From assembly GCA_029961685.1 (NCBI GenBank), contig JARWKL010000011.1, forward strand, positions 6,760,501 to 6,824,500: a DNA stretch of 64,000 nt. The letters are read 5' to 3'. Shown here in pieces: positions 33,330-45,537 of the stretch. This DNA comes from Aristolochia californica (taxonomy: Eukaryota > Streptophyta > Magnoliopsida > Piperales > Aristolochiaceae). The notes beneath the pieces were generated by a model. It worked only from the letters and a program-made list of their open reading frames with translations, made no database searches and was not told the DNA's origin. Numbering within the stretch: position 1 is the first letter of the stretch; each line of letters begins with the position of its first letter. The position numbers and the translations under genes were made by a program.

Positions 33330-35925
33330 GTCAATTAAGTAAACATGTCAGGAGTACATATGCTCCTCGTCTTACAACTACAAGTACTGCTCTATTTGAG
33401 CTAATACATTCTGATGTATGGGGCCCTTTATGTGTCTCAAATATTTCCCAAGTTAAATATTTTGTCATTTTTGTTGATGATTTTACTCGAGTGACTTGGT
33501 TATATTTATTTAAAGAGCGTTCCGAAATTCTTCCTTTGTTTAAAAATTTTCATGCTATGGTCTTGACACAATTTGGGAAGAAAATTCAAACCCTTATATC
33601 TGATAATGCTAAGGAATACATGTCTCATGACTTCAAATCATTTTGTGAGAGTAATGGGCTTATTCATCAAACATCACGTGCCTATACTCCTCAACAAAAT
33701 GGTGTTGCTGAAAGGAAGAATCATCATATTCTTGAAGTTGCTTGGGGCCTCCTCTACTCCATGAAGGTACCCTATTTCTATTGGCCTCATACTATACTTA
33801 CAACATGCTTTCTCATTAATAGGTTACCTTCATCAGTCCTTCATCATAAAACTCCTTACTCTGTGTTATTTAATGGTGAAGATCCTTTTTCTCTTCCTTT
33901 GAAAGTGTTTGGATGTACGTGTTTTGTTCATGTTACATCTCCACATAAAAATAAACTTGATCCTCGGTCTATGAAGTGCATTTTTTGGGATACTCTCGCA
34001 CCCAGAAAGGTTATGTATGTTACAATCCTACCCTTCGGAGGATGTTTATCTCTAGGGATGTGACTTTCTTTGAGGACACTCCCTTCTACTCCTCCCATGA
34101 TGCTCCTCTAGGATGGACTTGTCCTTCTATTACTCCTTGTCCGCTTGTGCCGTTCAATCTTGAAGTGGATCCATCCCCTAATGCACTGGCCTTACCTTCA
34201 CCTGTGGAGTTGTTGGATCCACCCGAGGTAAGTCCTTCTCCTCCTATGTATGGGCCTGAATTTGATACTTGGCCTATTGATTTAAGAAAAGAATGTCGCT
34301 CCTGTAATACTTCACTTCCTATCTCAAATTTTATGTCTCACCATCGCCTGTCTTCTGAGTGTTTTCAGTTTCTTGCGTCCCTTTCTTCTACTTCCGTTTC
34401 GCAGTCATATCAGGAGGCCCTGAGACATCCAGGATGGAAGGCGTCTATGGATGAAGAAATGCACACCTTATATGAAAACCAAACCTGGTACTTAACATCA
34501 CTCCTGAAAGGTAAAAGACCGGTTGGTTGTCGATGGGTTTTTTGGTGAAACATAATCCGGATAGATTAGTTGCTCGTCTGAAAGCTCGACTGGTTGCTAA
34601 GGGCTATACACAGTGCTATGGGATAGATTATGAGGAGACCTTCTCTCATGTTACAAAATTGAATTCGGTATGCATCATCTTATCTATTGCTGCTAACTCC
34701 TCATGGCCCGTCTATCAGTTGGATGTTAAAAATGATTTTTTAAATGGTGATATTAGTGAGGAAATTTATATGGTTCAACCACCTGGTTATGTGGTTGAGG
34801 GGGAGTTCGTATGTAGGTTAAAAAAGTCTTTATATGAGCTTAAGCAGTCCCCTCGGGCTTGGTTTGATAAATTTAGTCAAACACTCCTATGGTTTGGTTT
34901 TCATCGGTGCTCAGTTGATCATTCCGTATATTATAAAGATACGGTCAAAGGAAAAATATTATTGGTTGTATACGTGGATGATATTATCTTAACCGATGAT
35001 GATGCTTTGAGCATGCAAGAGGTGAAGCAGATGATATGTTAGGAATTTAAGACTAAAGACCTTGGTATGCTTAAATATTTTTTGGGTATAGAAGTTCTTC
35101 AATCCAAACATGGGATAATATTGTCTCAAAGGAAATATGTCTTGGATCTCCTTGAAGAAACAGGAATGAAGGGTTGTAGACCAGTTGACACACCAATGGA
35201 TACAAATGTAAAATTATGTGCCACAAATGAAAAAGATATTAATATTGGCAAATATCAAACTCGTGGGAAAACTGATTTATCTCACGGTAACTAGGCCAGA
35301 CATATCATATGCTGTAAGTGTGGTGAGTTAATTCATGCACAAACCACAAATTACCCACTGGCAGGCTTTAGAGAGAATATTATTTTATCTAAAAGGAGCT
35401 CCAGGAAGAGGATTATTGTATAAAAAACATGGGCACTTCAACATAGAAGGCTTCTCAGATGTAGATTGGGCTGAATCTCCTGATGATAGAAAATCTACAT
35501 CAGGATATTGTACTCTGGTTAAGGGAAACTTGGTTGCATGGAAAAGTAAGAAGCAAAATGTGGTTGCAAGATCTAGCGCTGAAGCAGAATATAGAGCTAT
35601 GGCCCATACCGTTAGTGAACTTTTATGGATCAGGACCCTTCTTACCGAACTAGGTTTTTATAAAAAGGGGTCCATGAATCTGAATTGTGATAATCAAGCA
35701 GCCATTCATATCACTTCAAATCCAATTTCTCATGAAAGAACTAAACATATTGAGGTGGATTGTCATTTTATACGGGAGAAGTTTCAAGCAGGAATAATCT
35801 CTCTTAAACATGTGTCATCTCAAGAGCAAGTAGCTGATATTCTCACTAAACTCGTTACATCTAAAATCCTATCATTTATATGTGGCAAGTTGGGTATTTA
35901 TGATGTCTTTTCTCCTCCAGCTTAA
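33330..35925 (+). pseudogene. Copia-2 integrase, reverse transcriptase and RNase H
   Basis: Integrase: FVIFVDDFTRVTWLYLFKER (first Asp), SDNAKEYMS (second Asp) and NGVAERKN (Glu), a complete DDE set. A frameshift lies near 33,990 (lg-y SRTQKGYVCY). Reverse transcriptase: HVTKLNSV, LKQSPRAW, then the catalytic YVDDIIL. A TAG at 35,041 and a shift near 35,265 follow. RNase H: FSDVDWAES, KSTSGYC, SSAEAEYRA, DNQAAIHI, SHERTKHIEVDCHFIREK, ADILTK. Despite lesions most catalytic residues remain. Confidence 0.85.
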
Positions 35926-36435
35926 GGGGGAGTGTTGGAAGATGGGCTCAAGCCCACGAGCTCAAGACAAGAAGCCCACACGTCAAAGGAGTGGCATATG
36001 TGTAAAATATGGTACTTTCCATAAAGATGGCATAGAAGTGTAAATATGTGTTCCTTTTATGTCTTTTGTTTTATCAAGTTGTAGCCCTAAGGGCATTGTA
36101 AAACTATAAATAAAGGCATTGGCTAAGAAGTAGGGCATTGAAGCACTCTCTTCTCTTTCCACAAATTCGTCCAGCCCTCATTTTTCTTTTTGACGCAACC
36201 CTCTTCTTCCTTAATCCAAACTCTCTCCTTCCACGTTCTTCTTCTTCTCTTCTCCTTCTCTCTTCTTCTTCTTCTTCTTTCTTTGATCTAAAGTTCCTTT
36301 CATGAGATTCTAAATTCTACAGGCTTGGGCCCATCTTGTGGGCCTTCTTTGGTCGTGTGGACCATCTTATAATACTCTTAGATATGTGGGTCTTCCTTGG
36401 TCGTGTGAGCTTGGGCCCTATCTTCCAACAAAAAA

Positions 36436-37390
36436 ATATCTAAATTGCTCTATTACCTTCTCACTCTCTTCTTATGTATTTCAGGATCTAACAACGAAGC
36501 GAGTGATTGGAGGAGGCCATAAAAAGGGGGTTTGTATTACTTCGAGGCACAACTTTGGCATAACCAGCTTGGCCATCCGTCTACATCTTCTCTTCGACAT
36601 TTATTTCCTTATTTAAAGTCTTTATCTACTTTAAATTGTGAGGTTTATCAGTTAAGCAAATACCAGCAAAGTACATATTCTCCTCGGCCTTAAAATATAA
36701 GTGTTGCTCCTTTTTCTCTAGTACATTACGATGTATGGGGACCCTTGTTTGTCTCCAATATTTCTCAAGTTAAATATTTTGTTACTTTTGTTCATGATTT
36801 TACCCCGGTTACTTGGTTATATCTTTTTAAAGAAAGATCTGAAATAATTACTATCTTTAAAGCCTTTCATGCTATGCTATTAAGCCAATTTGACAAGAAA
36901 ATTCAAATACTTAGGTCTGATAATGCTAAAGAATACTTGTCTAGTGATTTTAAATCTTTCTTTGAAGGTGATGGCCTTATCCATCAAACATTTTGTGCCT
37001 ACACACCTCAGTAGAATGATGTTGCCGAAAGGTACCCAAATTTTATTGATTGGGGCATCCTCTACTCTATGAAGGTACACAACTTTTATTGGCCTCATGC
37101 CATACTTAGGACTTGTTTTCTTATCAATAGGTTACCTTCATCTGTACTTGGTCATAAGACTCCATATTCCATATTATTTCCTAGTGAAGACCATTTTCTC
37201 TTCCTATAAAGGTTTTAAGATGTGCATGTTTCGCCTGTATCACATCTCCTCAGAAAAGTAAACTTGCTCCTAATTCTATGAAGTGCATTTTCTTGGGTTA
37301 CTCTCGCACCCAAAAAGGTTATGTTTGTTACTATCCTACCCTTCAGCGGTTACTTGTGTCTCAGAATGTGACATTGTTTTAGGATACCTC
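36436..37390 (+). pseudogene. Copia-1 pre-integrase and integrase
   Basis: LNCSITFSLSSYVFQDL, VIGGGHKKG, WHNQLGHPS (zinc region) and FVTFVHDFTPVTWLYLFKER (the position of the first catalytic Asp pair reads HD). Then RSDNAKEYLS, and TPQ followed by a stop where sisters read QNG. Further stops and shifts occur, so it is a dead integrase. Confidence 0.8.
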
Positions 37391-38732
37391 AGTCTATTCC
37401 CCAAATGATGCTCCTTTGGGTTTGTCATTCCCTCCTACCACTCCTCGTCCACTTGTGCCCTTTAATGCCGGTGTCACTCCGCCCCCCGAAGCACCGACTG
37501 ACACCACACTTGTGAAGTTTTCAGATGCTACTAAGGTAAGTCCTTCCTCTATTCCATTTGATTCACTGTTTGATACTCGGCCCATTGCTCTAAGAAAAGA
37601 ACGTCGTTCTAGTACTACTCATCCTATATCCAACTTTATGTCTCACCATCGTTTGTCTTTCGCATATTCTCAGTTCCTTGCATCTCTTTCTTCCATCTCT
37701 ATTATGTAGTCCTATCAAGAGGCCCTACAACATCGAGGATGGAAGGTGGCTATGGATGAGAAAATGCAAGCCTTATATGAAAATCAGACATGGCACTTAG
37801 CACTGCTTCCGATAGGTAAGAAACCAGTGGGTTTTAAATGGGTGTTTTTCGTCAAACATAATCCCAATAGGTCCATTGCTTGCCTTAAGGCCCGCCTCAT
37901 CGATAAAGGATACACTCAATGTTATGGAGTGGATTATGAGGAGACCTTGTCTCTTGTTGCCAAGTTAAATTCGGTATGTATCCTATTATCACTTGTTGCT
38001 AACTCTTCATGGGCTGTCTATCAACTCAAAGTAAAAATGCTTTCTTAAATGGTGATATACGTGAGAAAATTTATATGATTCAGCCACCTGGTTATGTGGT
38101 TGAGGGGGAGTCCGTATGCTGCTTAAAGAAATCCTTATATGGGCTTAAACAGTCCCTTCGGGCCTTGTTTGATAAATTTAGCCAAGCACTACTACGGTTT
38201 GGATTTTTTCGGTGCACAGTAGATCATTATGTACTTTTTAACGATATCTCAAAAGGAAAGATATTATTGGTTGTGTATGTTGATGATATTATCTTAACTG
38301 GTAATGATGCACATGGCTTACAGGAAGTAAAAAACATGATATGTCATAAATTTAAAACTAAAGAACTTGGACTTCTAAATTATTTTTTGGGCATAGAAGT
38401 TCTTTAGTCCAAGTATGGGATAATATTATCTTAGAAGAAGTATGCCTTAGACCTCCTCGAAGACACATGAATGTTGGGGTATCACCCAGCTGATACACCT
38501 ATGGATGCAAATATTAAATTATGTGCAAGTCCTGGAGAAGATATTGATATTGGCAAACATCAAAGACTTGTGGGCAAACTTATCTACCTCACGGTAACTA
38601 GACCAGACATATCATATGTCGTAAGTGTGATGAGTCAGTACATGCATAAACAACAATTTACCCATTGGTAGGCCTTGGAAAGGATATTACGATACTTAAA
38701 AGGGGCCTCGGGAAGAGGATTGCTTTATAAGA
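37391..38732 (+). pseudogene. Copia-1 reverse transcriptase
   Basis: A Pro/Ser-rich linker (37,416-37,709) is followed by EKMQALYENQTWHLALLPIG, KGYTQCYGVDYEETLS, a one-base shift near 38,035, LKKSLYGLKQS and the catalytic YVDDIILTGND, then NYFLGIEVL ending in a stop. The 3' part continues to TRPDISYVVSVMSQYMHK. RNase H begins just before the solo LTR. Confidence 0.8.
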
Positions 38733-39122
38733 TGTAGAAATTAGGACCCCATGAGAAGGACTCTAGGTTAATGTGGAAGAAGAAGGAGAGAAGAGAGAGA
38801 GGAGGGATGAATAAGAAGAACGTGATAGAGGAGAGTTTGGATTAAGGGAAGGAGAGTATACAACAAGGAGAAGAGAGGGTGGTTGGACAATTTTTGAAAG
38901 AGAGGAGAAGACCTGAATGCCTTATCTCTTAGCCAATGCTCTTATTTATAGTGCTACAATGCCCTTAGGGTTACAACTCAATAGAATAAAAGATATAACT
39001 AGACAACGTCTTTACATCTTTATGCCATCCTTATGGAACATATAATAAACTACCATTTTTCCACTCCTTTGACGTATGGGCTTCTAGCCTTGAGCTTGTG
39101 GGCTTGAGCCCATCTTCCAACA
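38733..39122 (-). repeat. Solo LTR (Copia-2 family) in Copia-1 RNase H
   Basis: 390 bp, flanked by the perfect duplication TAAGA (38,728-38,732 and 39,123-39,127). Reverse complement: TGTTGGAAGATGGGC to gtcctaatttctaca, like the Copia-2 LTR. Codons on both sides join in RNase H order (SGRGLLYK before, KNGHFNIEGFS after). Confidence 0.9.
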
Positions 39123-39127
39123 TAAGA

Positions 39128-39635
39128 AAAATGGCCACTTTAACATAGAAGGTTTCTCATACGCGGATTGGGCTGGATCACCTGATGACAGGAGGTCCAC
39201 TTTTGGATATTGCACTCTTGTTGGATGGAACTTGGTTACATGGAGAAGCAATAAGCAAAATGTGGTTGCAAGATCTAGTACAGAAACAAAATATAGGGTC
39301 ATGGCTCACACAGTCAGTGAACTCCTATGGATCAAGTCCCTTCTTACCGAATTAGGATATTATAAAGGAGGTTTTATGGGTCTGTATTTTGATAACCAAG
39401 CAGACACTCATATTACTTCAAATCAAGTCTTCCATGAAAGCACCAAACACATTGAGATGGACTTCCACTTTATACATGAGAAATTTCAAGCGGGTATAAT
39501 CTCCCTCAAACATGTTTCATCACAAGAGCAAGTAGCGGATATTCATACTAAACCTGTTACGTCTAAGATTCTATCCTTTATATGTGGCAAGCTGGGTATT
39601 TATGATGTTTTTTTCTCCTCCAGTTTGAGGGAGAG
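39128..39635 (+). pseudogene. Copia-1 RNase H, C-terminal part
   Basis: HFNIEGFSYADWAGSPDD, RSSTETKYRVMAHTVSELLW, FDNQADTHITSN, ESTKHIEMDFHFIHEKF and ADIHTKPV follow the family, with substitutions at usually fixed sites (Ala-Glu-Ala-Glu-Tyr is Thr-Glu-Thr-Lys-Tyr). It ends just before a degraded polypurine tract. Confidence 0.8.
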
Positions 39636-39937
39636 TATAAGAATATGGGCTCAAGCCCACACATCCAAGAGGTGTCATATTGGTAAATAAGAAGACTTCT
39701 CATAAAGATTGGATTGAAATTGTAAATACTTCTCTCTTTTATGTCTCTTCTTTTATAATGTTGTAGCCCTAAGGGCATTGTAAAAATCTATAAATGGAGG
39801 CCCTTGGCTAAGAGGTAGCGCATTCAAGCTTTCTCCTCCTTTTCCAAAAATTCATCCAAGCTCTCTCCCTTGGTAGGCGCTCTCTCTCTTCTCCTTCGTT
39901 CAAGCTCTCTCCCTTGGTGGTTTAGAGTTCTTGAGAT
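39636..39937 (+). repeat. Copia-1 3' LTR (right end uncertain)
   Basis: Starts tataagaatatgggctcaag (TG changed to TA) and follows the 5' LTR through ctataaatggaggccc to the CT-rich part with a duplicated caagctctctcccttgg. The expected end cctaaattctaca is not seen. Confidence 0.65.
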
Positions 39938-40475
39938 ATTTCTTCTAAACTTGACTCTAGTTGACAAATGTTCATTTTCTTCTTTGTGTAAGTTCTTCTA
40001 CAGAGCAATAATCTTGAATATATTTTTACTTCGGGTCTCGACTTGACAACTTAATTAATCGTTCATTTATCTTGAACTTTTGTCAAAGACCTCATAATAT
40101 TTGTACCACAAGGCATATGTTTAAAATCCACTAATACTACCATTAATAACACACTTTCAAGTTAAAAAGACATTAATACTTATCAGTTTCTTCCTAAAAA
40201 AAGTTATTCTTCATTTTCTTTTCTTTCCTCTCTAGAGTGGCCAAATTTTTGTTTACCTTCTTGTGTTTTAATTGGACAGAAGTTGATGGCATGCATTGTC
40301 ATGAAATATGAACAAGTAAAATTTGTATTGATGATGCGCAACGGTTGAGACCTAGCACCTCCCCTATCACTCGCTCATTCTCTCTCTCACACACACTCAC
40401 TCACTCAAAAACAAAGACAAAAATAAAAAACAAAAAAATCTCTCTAACTATGCCCACAATAGCTTTCAAAATGGG
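39938..40475. other. Region without recognised features
   Basis: AT-rich sequence with a short CA/CT simple stretch (ctcactcactcaaaaac, near 40,392). No gene or repeat match noticed. Confidence 0.5.
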
Positions 40476-40674
40476 TCATCAGAAAGGAATGGAATGTATG
40501 TAAATTAGATTAGCATAATTGTAGGAAACTAATTGTTTCCATTAATCCGTGATTCTGTACCTTGATTTTAGAATCTAAATTGGACCTAAAATAAGCATGT
40601 AATGTCTTATAAATAGCCTCCTAAACAAAGAAGAATACATCAAAAAATATTCTTTGAAATCCTTTGGTTTTACA
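40476..40674 (+). repeat. Copia-6 5' LTR
   Basis: Aligned with the 3' LTR from ggaatggaatgtatg to ggttttaca. About ten differences are visible over the last 185 bases, and the first 15 bases are more divergent. TATA region: cttataaatagcc. Confidence 0.75.
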
Positions 40675-41200
40675 TGGTATCAGAGTGGGAGAATTCTCTT
40701 CTCCGTCACATCGCCGAAGATCAGAGCTAAGTGCTCTCGTAGTACCCGACATCGTCAAAGGAGGAAGACGAAACAAAAATAATTGTCACCGAAGGAAGGC
40801 GACAAACTCTTTTTTTTCTTCTACGACTGTCGACAGTACCGTAGTCAAAACCTCATCGCTGATGATTGCTGACGACCGCCAACTATTGCACCACCGGCCC
40901 TGCTACCACTGCTGACCACTGCTGTCACCGAAGGAAGCTGACAGACTATGTTTTTTTCTCTACGACTGCCGACGGTCCCGTATCCGAAACCTCATCGCCG
41001 ACGAGCGCCTACGATCGCTGACAACCGCACCACCGCCGTCGTAGAAGGAAGTCAATGCTCCGTTGCCGCTGCCGAAGAAGAAAGGTGATTTTTTTTAACT
41101 TAGGAACTACTGTTCCTTTATTTCTTTGTCGACCGTACCGACCAGATAGGCGGTTCAACTTAGCGGACCATAATCGAACAAGAACCAAACCTGATTAGAA

Positions 41201-42149
41201 TTGGACCGGACCATATCAACCCGAATCGGACCGGATCAGACAAGACCGAACCAAATTTCTAGATCGGACGAAGTTATGATTGGGATTATTCTAGATAATC
41301 CAGTGAGAGAAATTGATGGCCACCACTATAGGCACCTCAACCGAACTTATCCCATCACCACAGATTATCGTCCACAAGACAATTCTGTATTTCCAACAGG
41401 AATCATCCTTGATGTGACCAATTATTCATTATGGTCCCAACTCATGGAGATGCGAATTGGCGCTTGCAATAAAGCTGGATATCTCACCGGCAAAACGAGA
41501 AAACCAGTATCTGAAGATCCCAATCTTGGAGCATGGATTACTGAAAATCAAAGAGTCAAAAGTTGGCTTATTGACTCCATGAGTCCATTGCTAATGCAAC
41601 GATTTATTCGCCTCTCCACTGCCAAGGAGATATGGGAAGCAGTATCAAAAATGTTCTATGATGGATTAGATGAAACGTGTATATTTGAGTTGAACCAAAA
41701 ATCTTTTTCCTCCAAACAAAATGGTAGACCATTATCCACGTACTATAATGAACTGATTGCTATTTTTCAGGAGATTGATCATAACATCTCAGGAAGGGCT
41801 AATCCAGTTGCACTTTGCAATGGCTAGGCTTCGAGTTCGTATTTTTCTCAGTGGGCTTGACTCTGAATTTGATCAAGTTCGTGGAGAAATCTTGTGAAGA
41901 GACCCCAAACTTGATTTGGAGAGTACATACGCATATGTCGGACGAGAATATCAATAGAGACAGACAATGGGGAACTATCGTCCAATCTCAGAGAACTCAG
42001 CTAAGTTGGTCAACCAAAACCAACAAGGATCATCAAGCAGTCGGAACACTCAATCCTTTGGAAAAGGTAACAACCGGGGATGCACTCACTGTGGAGAAAA
42101 AGGACATTCGCAACAACAGTGTTATGAGATTATTGACTATCCAGAGTAG
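41201..42149 (+). pseudogene. Copia-6 gag
   Basis: UBN2-type gag: LDVTNYSLWSQLMEMRIGAC, AKEIWEAVSKMFYDGLDET and FELNQKSFSSKQNGRPLSTY, then a TAG at about 41,825. After a shift the zinc knuckle CTHCGEKGHSQQQC (about 42,090-42,131) and the closing YEIIDYPE lie before another TAG. The gag type differs from Copia-1/2/4, marking another lineage. Confidence 0.8.
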
Positions 42150-42216
42150 TGGGATTTCCAAAAAAATCCCATAAAAGGATTTTTGGACATCCACAGAAGA
42201 TAATCAGCAGGTACCT

Positions 42217-43290
42217 ATGAAAAATGTTGCCCATCTAGGTATTCTCGATAAAGCATCAATATTCTCTGTAAATTCTAAGAATAGAACTTGGATTATTGAT
42301 AGAGGTGCATCCGATCACATGACACGGATTCCAGTCAGTTACAATCTATCCTACCTTCTCCACAATATGTTATTTCAACAGCCAATGGTAGTACCTCTCC
42401 TATTACTGGGGAAGGATCTGTTATATTATCTAATAATCTTACATTAGAAACTGTCCTTGTGGTTCCATCTCTTGAATATAATCTTTTGTCTGTTAGCCAA
42501 ATTACTTCCACTCTTGCTTGTACTGTTTTGACCCTCATTTTGTGTCTTTTAGGACATTCTAACTCGGAAGATTCTTGGTTATGGTGTTAGACGGGGTAAA
42601 CTCTACTATTTAAAGTTGACAGAGAATGGGGGATCGAAAATTGGTCAGACAAATCAAGCTAGCAGTGAAGATAATGCTCAAACAACTATATGGTTCTGAC
42701 ACCGACGATTAGGCCATCTTTCCTTTGGTTATCTTAAGAAATTGCAACCACAACTTTTTTCAGGTTTGAATGATGTGAATTTTCATTGTGACACCAGTGA
42801 ATTGGCTAAGAGCCACCCTATCACTTAGTTACTGAGTTTGAATAAAAGTTTCGAACCATTTGAAGTTATTTATTCCAATGTTTGGTGTCCAGCCAAGGTT
42901 CCCTCTATTTCTAGAGCTCGTTACTTTGTGACATTTATTGATGAATGCATTAGAATGACTTGGGTATCTCTGCTTATAAAAAAGAGTGATGTGTGTCTAG
43001 CATTTCAGAAATTCCACACAATGATAAATACTCAATACCAAAAACAGATTCATGTTTTACAATCTGACAATGGTACTGAGTTTGTCAATGCTTCTCTTGC
43101 GAATTTTTTGACCAATCATGGAATTCGTCATCAGAACTCTTGCACCTATACTCCCCAACAAAATGGATTGGCAGAAAGGAAGAATAAACAACTTTTGGAA
43201 GTAGTGCGTGTCTCTCTCTTTGGCATGAACATGCCTCAATTTTATTGGGGCAAAACTGTCAAATCTATTTTCTACCTCATCAATTGAACA
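42217..43290 (+). pseudogene. Copia-6 protease and integrase
   Basis: Protease motif TWIIDRGASDHMT (Ser of DSGAS replaced by Arg). Pre-integrase: KILGYGVRRGKLYYLKL and HRRLGHLSFGYL. Integrase: YFVTFIDECIRMTWVSLL (first Asp), QSDNGTEFVN (second Asp) and QNGLAERKN (Glu). It ends with a TGA after FYLIN. Several in-frame stops and shifts are present. Confidence 0.8.
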
Positions 43291-44630
43291 CCTAGAGTAC
43301 TAGATTTTCATACTCCTCAACACAAGCTGCAATCCTTGATTTCAATTCCCCATCTTTCGAACCTCGAACCCCGGATTTTTGGGTGTACCGCATATGTTCA
43401 TATCCCAAAAATCTTGCGAAATAAACTTGATTCATGTGCCAATCGATGTGTATTTGTTGGTTACTCTGAATTTCAAAAAGGATATCGGTGTTATGATCCA
43501 CACACCCAAAAGCTCCATGTGACTCTAGATGTCTCTTTCCATGAATCAGTACCTTATTATTCAGGGGGAGTCTCTTGGAAATCTCTTCAAGAGGAGAGTT
43601 CAAGTGAAGAGAATTTAACAAGAAAATAGCCGAGGTGCTGAGTTTATTGAGTTAGAAGCGGTGAATGAATTTTTCAAGTGTCATGATGTGCAACCAAACT
43701 GTGATTCAGTAAATTCTCCTGAAGAACCCTCAAAGTTGTCCTCGTCTACACCAACAACTGAAGAATCAACCCAAAATGTTCCTCCTCAAGTAAATACGAA
43801 TCCTGTGTGTTATTAGTCTAATGAAATATGTCTTCCTACAGAAAATATACCCCCTAGATATCCACAAAGATTGAATAGGGGAGTTCCAAAAAAACAGTAT
43901 GAACTTGATCTTGAAACTAAGACCAAATACTCAATCAACAACTATGTGTCCTCCCACAGGCTGACTAAATCGTATGCATTTACTGTTGATCAATTATCCA
44001 AGGTTTCTATTTCTAGTAATGTGCAGGATGCATTAGCTGATCCAAAATGGAAAAAGGCGATGAACGAAGAGATGGAGGCTCTACAAAAGAATGCCACTTG
44101 GGAACTTGTTCCCCAACCTAAAGGAGTAAAGACAATTGGATGTCGATGGGTGTTCACATTGAAAATCAAATCGGATGGAAGTATTGACAGATATAAAGTT
44201 TGGCTTGTTGCATAGGGATAGATGCAAATGTATGGGATAGACTATCAGGATACTTTTGCACCAGTAGCTAAGATCAATACAATTTGCATTCTTATATCTA
44301 TAGCAGCAAATCGAGACTGACCTCTGCAAGAATTTGACTTTAAAAATGTCTTCCTCAATGGAGACTTAGAAGAAGACGTATACATGGAGCTACCACCTGG
44401 AGTTAAAAGTGGTTCTTCGTGTCAAGGTGAAGTCTGTAAATTGAAGAAGTCATTGTACGGGCTGAAACAGTCACCTAGAGCATGGTTTGGGAGATTCTCA
44501 GCTACAATGAAGGAGTTTGGCTATAAGCAAAGTAACTCAGATCATACTTTGTTTATAAAACACAAAGAAGGAAAAGTAATAACTTTAATTGTATATGTTG
44601 ATGACATGTGAAATGCAAGCTTTACAGGAG
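43291..44630 (+). pseudogene. Copia-6 integrase tail and reverse transcriptase
   Basis: The integrase tail keeps LRNKLDSCANRCVFVGYSEF and YRCYDPHTQKLHVTLDVSFH. Reverse transcriptase: EEMEALQKNATWELVPQP, GCRWVFTLK, FKNVFLNGDLEEDVYMELPP, LKKSLYGLKQSPRAWFGRF and YVDDM, where the frame stops and a short deletion follows. Stops occur near 44,213 and 44,320. Confidence 0.8.
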
Positions 44631-45537
44631 TATTTAGCCACTAAATTCGAAATGAAGAATCTCAAACAACTCAAATATTTTTTGGGAATTGAGGTTGCAA
44701 GATTGAAACATGGAGTCTTCCTTTCACAATGAAAATATGTGTTGGATCTTCTAGTTGAAACCGAAATGTTTGAATGTAAACCAATAGAGACGCCCATGGA
44801 AATGAATCATCAACTTGGAATTCTTCCATATCAAATCCCAACAAACAAAAGGCATTATCAGTGATTAGTTGGAAGATTAATCTACCTATCACACACAAGG
44901 CCCGATGTAGCATATGCAGTGAGCGTTGTGAGTCAGTTCATGCATGCACCAAGTGAAGAACATATGGAAGCAGTCTATCGGATCTTGAGATACTTAAAGA
45001 GTACTCCAGGAAAAAGTTTGTTATTCTCAAAAAATGGTATCTCTAATATTGAAGGATATACAAATTCTGATTAGGCAGGTGATTAGACAACCAGAAAATC
45101 CACATCGGGTTACTTTACTTTTGTGGAAGGGAATCTTGTCACTTGAAAAAACAAAAAAACATAAGGTAGTATTAAGATCAAGTGCTGAAGCTGAATTTCG
45201 AGGCATGACTCATGATTTATGCTAGTTGTTATAGATAAGGAATATATTGAGGGACTTAGGGTTTAAATACGCCAAATCTATGAATCTCTATTGTGATACC
45301 AAGGCAACCATCACAATTGCACAAAATCCGGTTCAACATGATCGCACTAAACATGTTGAAGTTGATTGTCATTTCATCAAGGAGAACCTCGATGCAAAGA
45401 TTATACAATTCCCTTTTATTCAATTTGATAGTCAATTGGCTGATATGCTCAAGAAGGTAGTATCAGGGAAGACATTTCATGGTATAATTGACAAGTTGGG
45501 CATGACAGATATCTATGCACCAACTTGAGGGGGAGTG
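44631..45537 (+). pseudogene. Copia-6 RNase H
   Basis: After stops, SSAEAEFRGMTHDLC, LYCDTKATITIAQNPVQHDR, TKHVEVDCHFIKEN and QLADMLKKVVSG mark RNase H. It ends DKLGMTDIYAPT just before the polypurine tract and 3' LTR. Confidence 0.8.

Larger units (their letters stand above)
31846..36321 (+). mobile_element. Copia-2, internally deleted, nested in the E2 LTR
   Basis: LTRs 31,846-32,235 (390 bp) and 35,933-36,321 (389 bp) are very alike, and the element is bounded by the perfect duplication GGCTT (31,841-31,845 and 36,322-36,326). The primer site tggtatcagacc starts at 32,236. The polypurine tract cttaagggggag precedes the 3' LTR. Most of gag, all of protease and the integrase zinc region are deleted at about 33,272. 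The high LTR likeness makes it the youngest large element in this nest. Sister LTRs include the solo LTR at 38,733. Confidence 0.9.
29384..36430 (-). mobile_element. Non-autonomous LTR element E2, itself interrupted by Copia-2
   Basis: Left LTR 29,384-29,818 (435 bp), internal 29,819-31,523, right LTR 31,524-31,845 plus 36,322-36,430 (431 bp together). Flanks aaaac (29,379-29,383) and aaaaa (36,431-36,435) form a near-match duplication. The Copia-1 reading order resumes exactly after it (SVGQL, then LNCSITFS). The minus orientation is shown by the polypurine complement after 29,818 and a degenerate primer site (actttgatacca, 31,512-31,523). The internal region lacks gag/pol. A 157-codon minus frame (30,078-30,551) is not kept in E1 or E3. 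Confidence 0.85.
26441..39937 (+). mobile_element. Copia-1, full-length but split by nested insertions
   Basis: 5' LTR 26,441-26,743, primer site 26,744-26,755, leader, gag-protease 28,128-29,383, then the E2+Copia-2 block (29,384-36,430), then pre-integrase to RNase H (36,436-39,620) and 3' LTR (39,636 to about 39,937). A TRIM sits in the leader and a solo LTR in RNase H. Domain order (GAG-PR-INT-RT-RH) is that of Ty1/Copia. Numerous stops and frameshifts make it inactive, and it is the oldest layer of the nest. Confidence 0.8.
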
